This document shows positions 17,076 to 25,435 of a stretch of 64,000 bases of DNA, in pieces. Positions within the stretch are counted from its first letter, which is position 1; each line of letters begins with the position of its first letter. The stretch comes from Serinicoccus profundi (GTDB taxonomy: Bacteria > Actinomycetota > Actinomycetes > Actinomycetales > Dermatophilaceae). The notes under the pieces are model-generated. The model was not told the origin of the DNA, ran no database searches, and saw only the letters and a list, made by a program, of their open reading frames with translations. Location of the stretch: assembly GCF_008001015.1 (NCBI RefSeq), contig NZ_CP042862.1, positions 1,364,001 to 1,428,000 on the forward strand, read 5' to 3'. The position numbers and the translations under genes were made by a program.

Positions 17076-18157
17076 CGAGAACGACAGGGACGTGGCAGTT
17101 CACGGTGACCCCGACGCCCTTCAGCGAGCTGGAGCGGGGTCTGTTGGCCGAGGACCTCGTGCGGTGCGGGTCCGGCCCGTCGCTGCTCGACGTACTGTCG
17201 GCGACGGTGGGGGTGAGCAGCCGATGGACCCGACCTATGGTCCTGCGTGGGTTCGGCCCCGACGGTGACCTTCGTGGGGCTGCGGTCGTCTTCCTCTGCC
17301 GCGACGCCGGGCCGAGCTTCGGTCTGCCCGGCCCGGCTCGTTCGGCCGTCCGTCGGCTGCCCTGGATCTGGTACGGGGAGCGCACGTCGATCGGCACCGA
17401 CGGTCACGCCAGCCCCGGGCTGGTGGTCCAGGGCGTGGATCGGGGCGAGTTCCGCGACCAGGCCCTGCGGTGGGCGCGCCGCCACCGGCTGCTGGGCGTC
17501 GTGGTCGAGCCGCGGGCCGAACGGCGACCGAGCTCCTCCCGTAGCACGCGCGGGCTCGGGGTCAGCACGGTGTCCCTCGACGGGGCTGGTGAGGTGACGC
17601 TGCTGGAGCAGCACCGCAACCTCTCGCGCAAGGTGCGCAGGTTCCACCACCGTGGTGGGACCCTGCGCCACATCCAGGGGTCGCTGCCCGAGGATCTCCG
17701 CGAGGTGCTGCTGACGGCGTATGCCGTGCCGCGGCCCCTCAACCCTCCGTTCGTCGAGCTCTACCCGCAGATGGTCCGCGCCCACAGCACCCTCGACTCC
17801 CCGGACGCCTGGCACGTCGTCGCCGAGATGGACGGCGTGCCCGTCGGCTACCACTCGTGGTGGCACAGCGGGCATACCCTCTCGTTGTTGTCCGGGGCGT
17901 TCACCCGGCCCGCGGGTGGCACCGTCCACGCCTACGAGAACGTCCTCCTGGAGTCGATGACCCTCGCCCGCGACCTCGGGTGCCGGACGGCGCACCTCGG
18001 GCCCACGGTCAACGGCGTCAAGCGGGCGCTGTTCGGCAGCGAGCCCACGGAGCTGCGCTTCGTCTCAGCCCTGCCGCCGGTGCGGTGGGGAGTGGGCCTC
18101 GTCCTCCCGCACAGCGCCCTGGCGCCAGCCGAGATCGCGCGGGTCACCGGCGGATAG
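17072..18157 (+). CDS. GNAT/FemAB-like acyltransferase, last gene of the cassette
   Basis: A 361-residue protein made of two GNAT-like halves. The first half is poorly conserved. The second has HRNLSRKVRRFHHRGG, then VVAEMDGVPVGYHSWWHSG and YENVLLESMTLARDLGC, the helix-strand order of FemAB or BioF2-type acyltransferases. It ends with a VNGVKRALFG segment resembling the last GNAT strand. Substrate unknown. The GTG at 17072 overlaps the previous stop (GTGA), so it is produced with the giant proteins and may modify one of them or a linked molecule. The frame stops at 18157; about 200 bp without a gene follow. Confidence 0.65.
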   Translation: MTRTTGTWQFTVTPTPFSELERGLLAEDLVRCGSGPSLLDVLSATVGVSSRWTRPMVLRGFGPDGDLRGAAVVFLCRDAGPSFGLPGPARSAVRRLPWIWYGERTSIGTDGHASPGLVVQGVDRGEFRDQALRWARRHRLLGVVVEPRAERRPSSSRSTRGLGVSTVSLDGAGEVTLLEQHRNLSRKVRRFHHRGGTLRHIQGSLPEDLREVLLTAYAVPRPLNPPFVELYPQMVRAHSTLDSPDAWHVVAEMDGVPVGYHSWWHSGHTLSLLSGAFTRPAGGTVHAYENVLLESMTLARDLGCRTAHLGPTVNGVKRALFGSEPTELRFVSALPPVRWGVGLVLPHSALAPAEIARVTGG

Positions 18158-18354
18158 GCGCGGGAGCGGTGGTGCGCGACCTCGCGGACGAGGCACCGTC
18201 ACCGCCTCGACAGCGGCCACGAGGTCGGGCTCGGCCGGCCACCCGTCATGGTGCGGCTCGTGGCACGGCTCAGGTACGGCCTCGTCGGCGTCTGACGTCT
18301 CGGCCGGTGCGCAGGCCGACAGCCCGGCCGTCGCGGGCCGGGTCTGGGACGGGG
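18158..18354. other. Intergenic region between convergent genes
   Basis: About 200 bp between the acyltransferase gene and the end of the broken HNH gene. I see no supported open frame. Short CCTCG/CGAGG complementarity could form a weak hairpin, but there is no convincing terminator. Confidence 0.4.
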
Positions 18355-19747
18355 TCATCGGAGTCTCCATCGCACTCCGGTCGCGTCGACCTGGGCATCG
18401 ACGTCGTGCTGGTGGACCCACGTGTGGTGGCGTGGGCAGACCAGCGCATAGTTGCCGAGGTCCGAGCGGCCGCCGCGGGCCCAGTGCACGACGTGGTGCG
18501 CGTCGCACCAGGTCGCGGGCACGTGACAGCCCGGGAAGGTGCATCCACCGTCACGATGGGCCAGCGCTCGTCGCTGGCCCGGGGTGACGAGCCGCCTGGC
18601 GCGGCCGAGATCAAGGATCTCGCCCTTCTCACCCAGCACGGCGGGGATGATGTCGGCCTCGCAGGCCAGTTTGCGCACCTCATGAGCCGGAAGCGTGCCC
18701 TCGTGGACCGTGTGCCCGGCACCGCCCAGGGCGCCGCGCAGCTCTTCGAGCCCGATGGTCACCATGACCTGCGCCTTCGGGGTCGTGGGCTGCCCCTCCG
18801 TGCCTGCCACACCGCGCCGGAAGACCGTCATGAACGCGTCGTAGCGCCGCTGGCCTGCCGTGCGCAGGTCCAGCTCGGCGACAGACGGACCGCCGTCCCG
18901 GGTGCCCTCCCTCCAGGCGCCGCCATCAGAGCCCTCGCCCTGTCCGGCGCCGCCCCGGGCTCTGCTCTCCGGCACCGCCCTGTGCCCCGCTCTGTCCGGG
19001 CCCACCCTCGGGGCCGTCATCTCGCGGCGCCGGCGCGGCCAGCGGCGACATGAGCACGGCCTTGATCGCCTCGTAGTCGGCGTCGCTGCCCACCGTCAGC
19101 ACGAACCGGCGCAGCGACCCGTCGGCGAGCGACGACTCGTGCACGTCGCGCAGCTCGTGCCTGGCCGCCGCGCGCGCCACCTGCTCCTTCTCGGACAGGC
19201 AGGTCGCCACCAGCTTGGCGGTGATCCTGGACAGGTCCCGCTCGTCGAACTCCTCCCGTGCCGCGGCGACGGTCAGCAGCTCGGTGGCCTCGGCATACTC
19301 GCTCTCGCCCAGCGCCGGCCGGATCCTCATGAGTGCCCGCAGCACCTGCGCCGCCCGGTGCACCGGCACGGTCCCGTCCTGGACGGCGTCGGCCAACGGA
19401 GCGTGCACACGCTGCTGGGCGGCGCGGGCGATCATCGCGATCTCGATCGCGGTCCGCGAGGCGAGCCCGGGGCATACCCGTCGGACCCAGTCGACGTCGG
19501 AGAAGCCGCTCTCCTGGTGCAGCCCGCGCCCCAGACCCTCCCGCACCACCGCCACGAGCAACGCCTGCGTCCGGGCGGCCACCTGGTCGAGCGCCCCCAG
19601 CACCTCATCCAGCTCCTGCTCCTGCAGGAGGGCGGGTGAGGCGAGCGCCGTCACAGAGCGCCCCAGGGCATCTGCGAGCTCGGCCACGACGGCGACCGCG
19701 CCGCCGGCCCGACCGCCGGTCGCCCCGCTCTCCCCACGCCCCCTCAT
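18355..19747 (-). pseudogene. DUF222-HNH endonuclease (13E12 type), frameshifted
   Basis: The first part (19747 down to about 19010) encodes the DUF222 domain, and the second (about 19020 to 18355) the C-terminal DUF222 end and the HNH nuclease (CTFPGCHVPATWCDAHHVVH, then NYALVCPRHHTWVHQ). The two are offset by +1, with the shift inside a Gly-rich linker. An intact homologue at 45468-46796 is continuous across the same point and has a much shorter linker, so this copy is broken or carries a sequencing error. Family members are predicted DNA nucleases, often SOS-induced in mycobacteria. The ATG is immediately preceded by an SOS-like box. Confidence 0.8.
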
Positions 19748-19763
19748 GCGAACAAGTGTACGA
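19748..19763 (-). promoter_or_regulatory. SOS/LexA-like box overlapping a leaderless promoter
   Basis: Read on the minus strand, TCGTACACTTGTTCGC abuts the ATG at 19747. The actinobacterial LexA consensus is TCGAAC-N4-GTTCGA; this site matches CGNAC-N4-GTTCG with one mismatch in the arms. TACACT inside the box is a -10-like element 7 nt from the ATG, so LexA binding would block a leaderless promoter. The second DUF222 gene has the same layout. Confidence 0.6.
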
Positions 19764-19872
19764 TCACCCCCTGACAGACCCTCCGCTCCCGACCGTCATC
19801 GCGCGGGCCATCGGTGACGGTTCTGCATGAGGGCATCGGCGACAGTCAGCGGCATGCCCGGACGGTCCCATC

Positions 19873-20604
19873 TCAGGTGAGCGACCCCGCGCCACCCCGG
19901 CGTGCGAGCGTCAGGTGCAGGCTCAGGGCGGCGTAGTAGGCGACATACCCGCCGGAGAGGACGATCAGCCACACGCTCGGCGACGGGTACTGCGCCAGGA
20001 TCACGGCATACTGGACGAGCCACAGCGTCGTCAGCGTCATCGTCGGCCACCACGCGGTCTCGGTCCGGGAGGGGTAGACGTACTTGATGGGGACGAAGAC
20101 GAGCACCGTGAGGGCCAGCAGCACGGTGGTGGTGACCGCGACGCCCGCGCCGAGCACCACGAGGTAGAAGGCCGCGATGTTCCAGTAGCTGGGGAAGCCG
20201 AGGAAGAAGTGGTCCTCGGTCTTGGCGTCGCTGCGGCAGAACTGGAAGCACGAGGCCAGCAGCGGGATCGACGCGACGACCCCACCGAGCCAGCCCTCGG
20301 GCAGGAAGCCCGAGCTCCACAGCAGCACCATCGGGGCGAAGGCATACGTGATGTAGTCGATGATGTTGTCCAGCAGCGCCCCGTCGAAGCCGGGCACCAG
20401 CTCCTTGACGCGGAAGTGCCGGGCCAGGAAGCCGTCGGTGCCGTCCACGACCATCGCGGCGAGGAAGAGCCAGAGGACCAGCTCGACCTCGCCGGCGTAG
20501 GAGAAGTGGACCATGAGCAGCGCGAGCACGGCGCCCAGGGCGGTGTAGACGTGGACAGCCACCGCAGCCAGGCGTGAGTGCGCGCTGGCGGACAATGGGC
20601 TCAT
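19873..20604 (-). CDS. pcs: Phosphatidylcholine synthase-like CDP-alcohol phosphatidyltransferase
   Basis: A 243-residue integral membrane enzyme with about eight hydrophobic helices. The signature is D54-x2-D57-G58-x2-A61-R62, then G75-x3-D79-x3-D83, with the 12-residue spacing before the glycine that is typical of Pcs rather than PgsA or PssA. FFLGFPSYWN further on is also Pcs-like. Pcs condenses choline with CDP-diacylglycerol to make phosphatidylcholine in one step. The ATG at 20604 follows TAGGGT by 7 nt, implying a leaderless mRNA. Other CDP-alcohol transferases are possible, but this best fits Pcs, which is uncommon in Actinobacteria. Confidence 0.7.
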   Translation of the reverse strand: MSPLSASAHSRLAAVAVHVYTALGAVLALLMVHFSYAGEVELVLWLFLAAMVVDGTDGFLARHFRVKELVPGFDGALLDNIIDYITYAFAPMVLLWSSGFLPEGWLGGVVASIPLLASCFQFCRSDAKTEDHFFLGFPSYWNIAAFYLVVLGAGVAVTTTVLLALTVLVFVPIKYVYPSRTETAWWPTMTLTTLWLVQYAVILAQYPSPSVWLIVLSGGYVAYYAALSLHLTLARRGGAGSLT

Positions 20605-20611
20605 GCCCTCG

Positions 20612-20633
20612 ACCCTAGTGGGCCGGGTACCGT
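20612..20633. promoter_or_regulatory. Divergent promoters for pcs and the PH-SHOCT gene
   Basis: On the minus strand TAGGGT (20612-20617) lies 7 nt before the pcs ATG. On the plus strand TACCGT (20628-20633) lies upstream of the PH-SHOCT gene, whose leader carries a GGGAGG ribosome binding site. The two -10 elements are only 10 bp apart, so the promoters may interfere with each other. Confidence 0.45.
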
Positions 20634-20663
20634 GAACCCGGTTGGACATCCAGGGAGGAACGC

Positions 20664-21287
20664 ATGAAGGAGATCGTCGGCCTGCCGGGGGAGGGGACGG
20701 CCTACCGGGACCCGAAGGTCCGCAAGGGCATGCTCAAGGACATCCGGCTGGCGCTGCCCCGTGCGCTGCTGCCGGGGGAGAGGGTCCAGGGGCTGTTCGT
20801 CGTCTACCGGATCCGCCGCAGCGTCTCGGCCCTGGTCGTCACCGACCGGCGGCTGCTCACCCTGGGCGACGCCTCGGTCGGTATGCCCGTGGTCGACGAC
20901 CTCGATCGCCGCCAGGTCACCGAGGTCACCATCGAGCGGCACAAGGTCTTCTCCACCGGTGCGGTCGTCGCCGTCACCACCCAGGGGGAGGTCGGTCTCG
21001 GGACGCTGGACTACGGCAAGGAGACCTTCAACAGGCTCGAGGAGGTCCTCGGTCAGGGCGGGGCGTCCGGTATGCCGCTCATCCCCACCCCGTCGGCGCA
21101 GGGACCGAGCGTGGAGCCGGTGCAGGACGGGCCCCATGACCACCTGCCGTCCGCCCCTCCGGCAGGGGGGCCGCCGCAGCACCCCCTGGTCGCCCAGCTC
21201 AGCGTCCTGGCGGACCTGCACGAGCGGGGCGCACTCAGCGACGAAGAGTTCGCCGCCGCCAAGCAGAAGCTCCTCAGCGAGTCCTGA
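20664..21287 (+). CDS. PH-like domain protein with C-terminal SHOCT domain
   Basis: A 207-residue protein. Residues about 1-130 form a bacterial PH-like beta domain (VVTDRRLLTLGD, then EVTIERHKVF, GLGTLDYG). After a Pro-rich linker, residues about 175-205 form a SHOCT motif (LSVLADLHERGALSDEEFAA), a short helical oligomerisation module. Cytoplasmic or membrane-peripheral by sequence. A close paralogue lies at 40047-40668. The start ATG has a good GGGAGG site. Function unknown. Confidence 0.65.
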   Translation: MKEIVGLPGEGTAYRDPKVRKGMLKDIRLALPRALLPGERVQGLFVVYRIRRSVSALVVTDRRLLTLGDASVGMPVVDDLDRRQVTEVTIERHKVFSTGAVVAVTTQGEVGLGTLDYGKETFNRLEEVLGQGGASGMPLIPTPSAQGPSVEPVQDGPHDHLPSAPPAGGPPQHPLVAQLSVLADLHERGALSDEEFAAAKQKLLSES

Positions 21288-21324
21288 GGCGCTCGGACCA
21301 CCTGCGCGGTCGGGGAGCCGCTGT

Positions 21325-21350
21325 TAGTGTGCAGGCTGTAAGCGCTTTCG
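21325..21350 (+). promoter_or_regulatory. Promoter with a LacI-family operator
   Basis: TAGTGT (21325-21330) is a -10-like element. Directly after it, at 21337-21350, comes TGTAAGCGCTTTCG, close to the LacI-family operator TGNAAGCGCTTNCA with its AAGCGCTT palindromic core. The operator covers the expected transcription start, so a LacI-type repressor would block transcription. An AAAGGA ribosome binding site follows. No LacI-family gene is in the window. Confidence 0.6.
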
Positions 21351-21363
21351 AAAGGACACAGCA

Positions 21364-23505
21364 ATGAAGCTGGCAATCGGAGCGGCCGCCTTGGCTGCAC
21401 TTCTCGTCACAGGGGCCCAGGCAGCAGCCGCGCCCTCCGCCCCGAAGCCCTCCGGACTGGAGGTGAGCACGGTGTCCAGTGCCCCAGACCTCGTCACGGC
21501 GGGCGACGCGCTCGTGGAGGTGTCGGTGCCCCGCACCGTTCCTCACCAGCGGGTGCGGGTCGACCTCGACGGCAGGGACGTGACCGACGTCTTCCAGTGG
21601 GACGCGCAGCGGCGCGTCCTCGTCGGGGTGGTCGAGGGGATGGAGATGGGGGACAACGTCATCACCGCCCGGCCCCCGGGCGCCGGGCGGGCAGGTGACT
21701 CGCTCACCGTCGTCAACCACCCGGACGAGGGACCGCTGTTCTCCGGGCCGCACGAGGAGCCCTTCATCTGCGAGACGGATCGCTTCACGCTGCCGGTCGT
21801 GGGCGGCACCCTGGGCGACCCGCTGGATGAGGACTGCTCGGTCCAGGACCGGGTCGACTACTTCTACCGGACCACCGCCGACACCTACGAGACATGGCCG
21901 ACGGGCGCGACGGCATACCCGGAGGACCTCGCGACGACCACCACCACCGAGGGGGTCGAGGTGCCGTTCATCGTGCGGATGGAGACCGGCACCGCCAACC
22001 GCGGCATCTTCCAGCACACCACGCTGCACGACCCGCTGACCGAGCCCGAGCCGTCGCCGGTCGAGCGCGGCGCGGGGTGGAACGGCAAGCTCGTCTACAC
22101 CCTGGGCGGCGGGTGCGCCGGCGGGTGGTTCCGCCAGGGCAGCAGCACCGGCGGCGTCACCGACGCGTGGATGCTCGGCCAGGGGTATGCGCTCGCCTCC
22201 TCCAGCCTCAACGTGTTCGGGCAGAACTGCTCGGACCTGCTGACCTCGGAGACCGCGCAGATGACCAAGGAGGAGTTCCTCCAGCGTTATGGCCGCGACG
22301 AGTTCACCATCGGGTTCGGCTGCTCCGGCGGGAGCTACCAGGCGCACCAGGCCGCGGACAACTACCCAGGGATCTTCGACGGCATCGTCGTCGGCTGCTC
22401 CTTCCCGGAGGTCGGCTTCGGCACGGTGAACTTCATCACCGACGCCCGGCTGCTCGACCACTACTTCTCCGGCGCGACGGGGTGGACCGAGGAGCAGCAG
22501 CGCAAGGTCACCGGCTTCCAGACGCTGGCCACGATGAGCAACGTCGCTGGTGGCGCGCAGCGGATCGACCCGCGGGTGTTCTGCCCGTCCGTGCTGCCGG
22601 AGGAGCTGCGCTACGACCCGGAGACCAACCCAGGCGGTGCCCGGTGCGACGTCTACGACCACACGGTCAATGTCTACGGCACCGACCCGGAGACGGGTTT
22701 CGCGTTGCGGCCGCTGGACAACGGCGGCATCCAGTACGGCCTGAAGGCCCTGCAGGACGGCACCATCACCGTCGACCAGTTCCTCGACCTCAACGACGGC
22801 GTCGGGGGCTTCGACCAGGACGGCGGCTTCCAGGAGGCACGGACCGAGGCGGACCTGCCGGCGGTCGCGGCGGCATACCGGACGGGGCGGTTGACCAACG
22901 GCGGCGGTGGCCTCGCGAGCACCCCGATCGTGGACTACCGCGCCTACTTCGACGACGCGCCGAACGGTGACATCTACGTCCGCTACCACACGAACTCGAT
23001 GCGGGAGCGGCTGCGCGAGGCCAACGGCTCGGTGGTCAACCACGTCAGCCTGCTCGAGGACAGGCGCTATGGCCTGTTCAGCACCGGCAGCCCGCTCCTG
23101 CAGCACGGCTTCACCCAGATGGACGCCTGGCTCAGCGGGCTCGACCTCGAGGGCGAGCGGCCCACGCTGGAGGAGATCGGCGCCGCCCGGCCGGAGGCGC
23201 TCGTCGAGGGCTGCCAGACGCGGGAGGAGGACCCGACCTTCGTCGCCGAGACGCTCGACAGGAACCCCGACGGCACCTGTGAGCAGCTCTACCCCTCGGC
23301 CAGCTTCCCGCGGGAGGTCGCAGGGGAGTCGGTGCGCGCCGACGTGATCGACTGCCAGACCACCGCGCCGCGGCGCGAGGACTACCCGCAGATGAGCGAC
23401 GCGCAGTGGACGCGCCTGGGCGAGGTCTTCGCCGAGGACGTCTGCGACTACACGGTTCCCGGCGTGGAGCAGCAGGGCCTGGCCGGCACCTGGCTGCGCT
23501 TCTGA
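21364..23505 (+). CDS. Secreted DUF6351-like alpha/beta hydrolase
   Basis: A 713-residue exported protein with a Sec signal peptide (MKLAIGAAALAALLVTGAQA, cleavage about residue 20-25). The body is alpha/beta-hydrolase-like: YTLGGGCAGGW could be an oxyanion loop, and IGFGCSGGSYQAHQAADNYP is a GxSxG-type nucleophile elbow around residues 315-340. Overall it matches what I remember of DUF6351 proteins. Six or more cysteines suggest disulfides. The substrate is unknown; ester or polymer hydrolysis outside the cell is plausible. The sugar-type LacI operator upstream suggests control by a carbon source. Confidence 0.65.
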   Translation: MKLAIGAAALAALLVTGAQAAAAPSAPKPSGLEVSTVSSAPDLVTAGDALVEVSVPRTVPHQRVRVDLDGRDVTDVFQWDAQRRVLVGVVEGMEMGDNVITARPPGAGRAGDSLTVVNHPDEGPLFSGPHEEPFICETDRFTLPVVGGTLGDPLDEDCSVQDRVDYFYRTTADTYETWPTGATAYPEDLATTTTTEGVEVPFIVRMETGTANRGIFQHTTLHDPLTEPEPSPVERGAGWNGKLVYTLGGGCAGGWFRQGSSTGGVTDAWMLGQGYALASSSLNVFGQNCSDLLTSETAQMTKEEFLQRYGRDEFTIGFGCSGGSYQAHQAADNYPGIFDGIVVGCSFPEVGFGTVNFITDARLLDHYFSGATGWTEEQQRKVTGFQTLATMSNVAGGAQRIDPRVFCPSVLPEELRYDPETNPGGARCDVYDHTVNVYGTDPETGFALRPLDNGGIQYGLKALQDGTITVDQFLDLNDGVGGFDQDGGFQEARTEADLPAVAAAYRTGRLTNGGGGLASTPIVDYRAYFDDAPNGDIYVRYHTNSMRERLREANGSVVNHVSLLEDRRYGLFSTGSPLLQHGFTQMDAWLSGLDLEGERPTLEEIGAARPEALVEGCQTREEDPTFVAETLDRNPDGTCEQLYPSASFPREVAGESVRADVIDCQTTAPRREDYPQMSDAQWTRLGEVFAEDVCDYTVPGVEQQGLAGTWLRF

Positions 23506-23689
23506 GGGTATGCCGTGCCCGCCCGGGTCGGGTGTCGTTCGTGCAGGACGCGCCTGGCCAGGTCGGCGGGCTCGCCGTCGCTCCGGGCGCGGGAGGTGCT
23601 GGGCTCCAGAGGCGCGTCGCTTGACCGTGCAGACGCCCCGGATCTGGTGTTGCGTGGACGCTGACCCCAACAACCGCAGGAGGTTTGGC

Positions 23690-24148
23690 ATGAGCCAGGT
23701 GACCGAGTCCGTCGACGTCGACGTCCCGATCAAGGTGGCCTACGACCAGTGGACGCAGTTCGAGTCCTTCCCCGAGTTCATGGAGGGCGTGGAGTCGGTG
23801 ACCCAGGTCAGCGACACCCGCAGCCACTGGAAGGTCGAGGTCGGCGGCGTCACGCGTGAGTTCGACACCGAGATCAGCGAGCAGCACCCTGAGGAGCGGG
23901 TGGCGTGGACGACCGTCGGCGGCGACCTCAAGCAGGCCGGCGTGGTCACCTTCCACAAGCTCAGCGACACCACGACCCGCGTCACGATCCAGATGGACTG
24001 GGCGCCGGAGGGCCTCGCCGAGAAGGCCGGCGCGCTGCTCGGCGTGGACGACCGCCGGGTCAAGGGCGACGCCCGTCGCTTCAAGGAGTTCATCGAGTCG
24101 CGCGGTATGCCGACCGGCGGCTGGGAGGGCGACGTCCCCCGCGACTGA
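23690..24148 (+). CDS. SRPBCC-family protein (polyketide cyclase/dehydrase-like)
   Basis: A 152-residue cytoplasmic protein of the START/SRPBCC fold: VDVDVPIKVAYDQWTQFESF at the N-terminus, then the central strands (HWKVEVGG, ERVAWTTVGG) and a long C-terminal helix. Such proteins form a hydrophobic ligand pocket. This subgroup is common near stress genes, with no fixed reaction. An AGGAGGT ribosome binding site (about 23677-23683) fixes the ATG at 23690. The 184 bp upstream hold no supported gene. A strong terminator follows. Confidence 0.75.
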   Translation: MSQVTESVDVDVPIKVAYDQWTQFESFPEFMEGVESVTQVSDTRSHWKVEVGGVTREFDTEISEQHPEERVAWTTVGGDLKQAGVVTFHKLSDTTTRVTIQMDWAPEGLAEKAGALLGVDDRRVKGDARRFKEFIESRGMPTGGWEGDVPRD

Positions 24149-24180
24149 GCTCTCGCACCGGTGCCGCGCACCGGCACATC

Positions 24181-24211
24181 GGCGCCCGTCCCCGCTGTGG
24201 GGGCGGGCGCC
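24181..24211. terminator. Bidirectional intrinsic terminator
   Basis: GGCGCCCG-T-CCCC pairs with GGGG-G-CGGGCGCC across a 5-nt loop: a 13-bp GC-rich stem with one G-T pair, between the ends of two convergent genes. There is no long U-tract, as is usual in high-GC genomes. Confidence 0.7.
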
Positions 24212-24215
24212 GTCT

Positions 24216-24884
24216 TCAGTCCGGCGGGACCAGGGCGGGCAGCACCCCGGCGAGCTCACGCCATACCTGGGTGGGGGTGGTGGGCACCAGCCGCAGACCG
24301 CCGGTAGCGCTGTCGGCGGAGCCCGGCGCAGCGTCACCGTCCCCGGCCTCCTCCACGTCCACCACCCACAGGCCGCTGTCGCGGCCGTCTACGGCTGCCA
24401 GCATCAAGGGGGCGGCGTCCGAGCCGACTGCGGCGGCGACCAGGCGCCAGGCCCGGTCCGCACCGAGCGCGGCGCCGGCCCGCCCGGTCGTCGCGGTGGC
24501 GGCAGCAGACCCGGTGTCGAACCAGGCGTCCAGCTCCGCCTCCTGCACCGGCCGCGCCTCCCGGTCGGCGGGTGCGTGCGCCCGCGGCGCCAGGCCGACG
24601 ATGCGGGCCAGCGACGCGGCCAGGTGGTCCGGAGGTAGCACCAGCAACCGACGGTCGTCGCCGCGCCCGAGGTCGAGCAGCACGGCCACCGCCTCCTCGC
24701 TCACCCACGCCTCGTGGGCGAAGACCCCGCCGGGGGTCGCTGTCTGGACCTGCACGACGACCCGGGGGTCCCGAGCGGCCTCCAGCGCCTGCTCGCCACC
24801 GGGCACCGCAGCAGCGACCTGCGCCAGCTGCGGATCGACGTGCTCGGCCCCCGCCAGTCCGGCCCAGGTGCCTGTGTCGACCAC
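24216..24884 (-). CDS. Hypothetical protein, Ala/Asp-rich
   Basis: A 222-residue soluble protein with no recognised domain. The pattern of alternating beta strands (DPRVVVQVQT, EEAVAVLLDLG, RRLLVLPPDHLA) loosely recalls ESX-associated EspG-type folds, but no secretion genes are nearby. The GTG at 24884 is the first usable start. Reading further upstream in frame (GGDAL) is possible, and an ATG overlapping the previous stop lies in another frame, which hints at an indel near 24890. It probably forms an operon with the LpqN-like gene. Confidence 0.45.
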   Translation of the reverse strand: MVDTGTWAGLAGAEHVDPQLAQVAAAVPGGEQALEAARDPRVVVQVQTATPGGVFAHEAWVSEEAVAVLLDLGRGDDRRLLVLPPDHLAASLARIVGLAPRAHAPADREARPVQEAELDAWFDTGSAAATATTGRAGAALGADRAWRLVAAAVGSDAAPLMLAAVDGRDSGLWVVDVEEAGDGDAAPGSADSATGGLRLVPTTPTQVWRELAGVLPALVPPD

Positions 24885-24909
24885 GAGCGCATCGCCTCCC
24901 GCCGCAGCG

Positions 24910-25349
24910 TCATCGCGCGACCCCCGAGGGCCCGCGCAGGCTGGCGCAGCAGGCCGTCATCTCCTCGGCCACCACCGGGTAGCGCAGCGTGTCGACGGTC
25001 GCCGTCAGGGTCAGCCCGAGGCCGTCGACCTCGGTGAAGACCTGCTCCATCACCAGGGCGCGCCCCTGCGCGTCCACGTGGTGGGCCAGTCGGCTGCCCG
25101 CGGGCCGGCCGTCGACCTCGAAGGCGTGCAGGTCCAGTACCAGGTAGTCCGCGAGCTCGCTCGGCAGCTGTGCCTCGGTGACGTACTGCCAGTCCCGGAA
25201 GGAGCGACCGCCGGTGTCGAGCGCGGTGAGCACGAGTTGGCCCGGACACCGCCCTCGGTCGGCGCGGGCTCGACGACGAGCACCTCGTCGCGCCCGGTGC
25301 CCTCCACCTGCCAGTCGTCGGGCGCCTCACCACCGACGAAGCCGCCCAT
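24910..25349 (-). pseudogene. LpqN-like protein gene with a single-base deletion
   Basis: From the ATG at 25349 the frame reads MGGFVGGEAPDDWQ... to GGVRAN, then loses sense. One frame over, the sequence continues VLTALDTGGRSFRDWQ to GPSGVAR and a stop at 24910. Adding one C at about 25236 (AAC-CTC-GTG) restores a 146-residue protein whose strand order (V-EP, LVLTAL, WQ, YLVLDL, GLTLTATV-TLRY) fits the LpqN/LpqT fold. It has no signal peptide here. TATCCT at 25388-25393 and a GGGAGG-type site precede the ATG. Real frameshift or sequence error cannot be told apart. Confidence 0.55.
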
Positions 25350-25435
25350 GGTCTCTCACCTCTTCCCTCCCACGATGAACGTCGGCGAGGATAGTGGCTT
25401 CGGCGACCGATCCCAACCCATGGCACGCTGGCGAC

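Noticed and set aside
4686-18157. The giant cassette as a contractile injection system or prophage tail
   Set aside because: No sheath, tube, baseplate, tape-measure, AAA+ or lysis gene is present in or near it.
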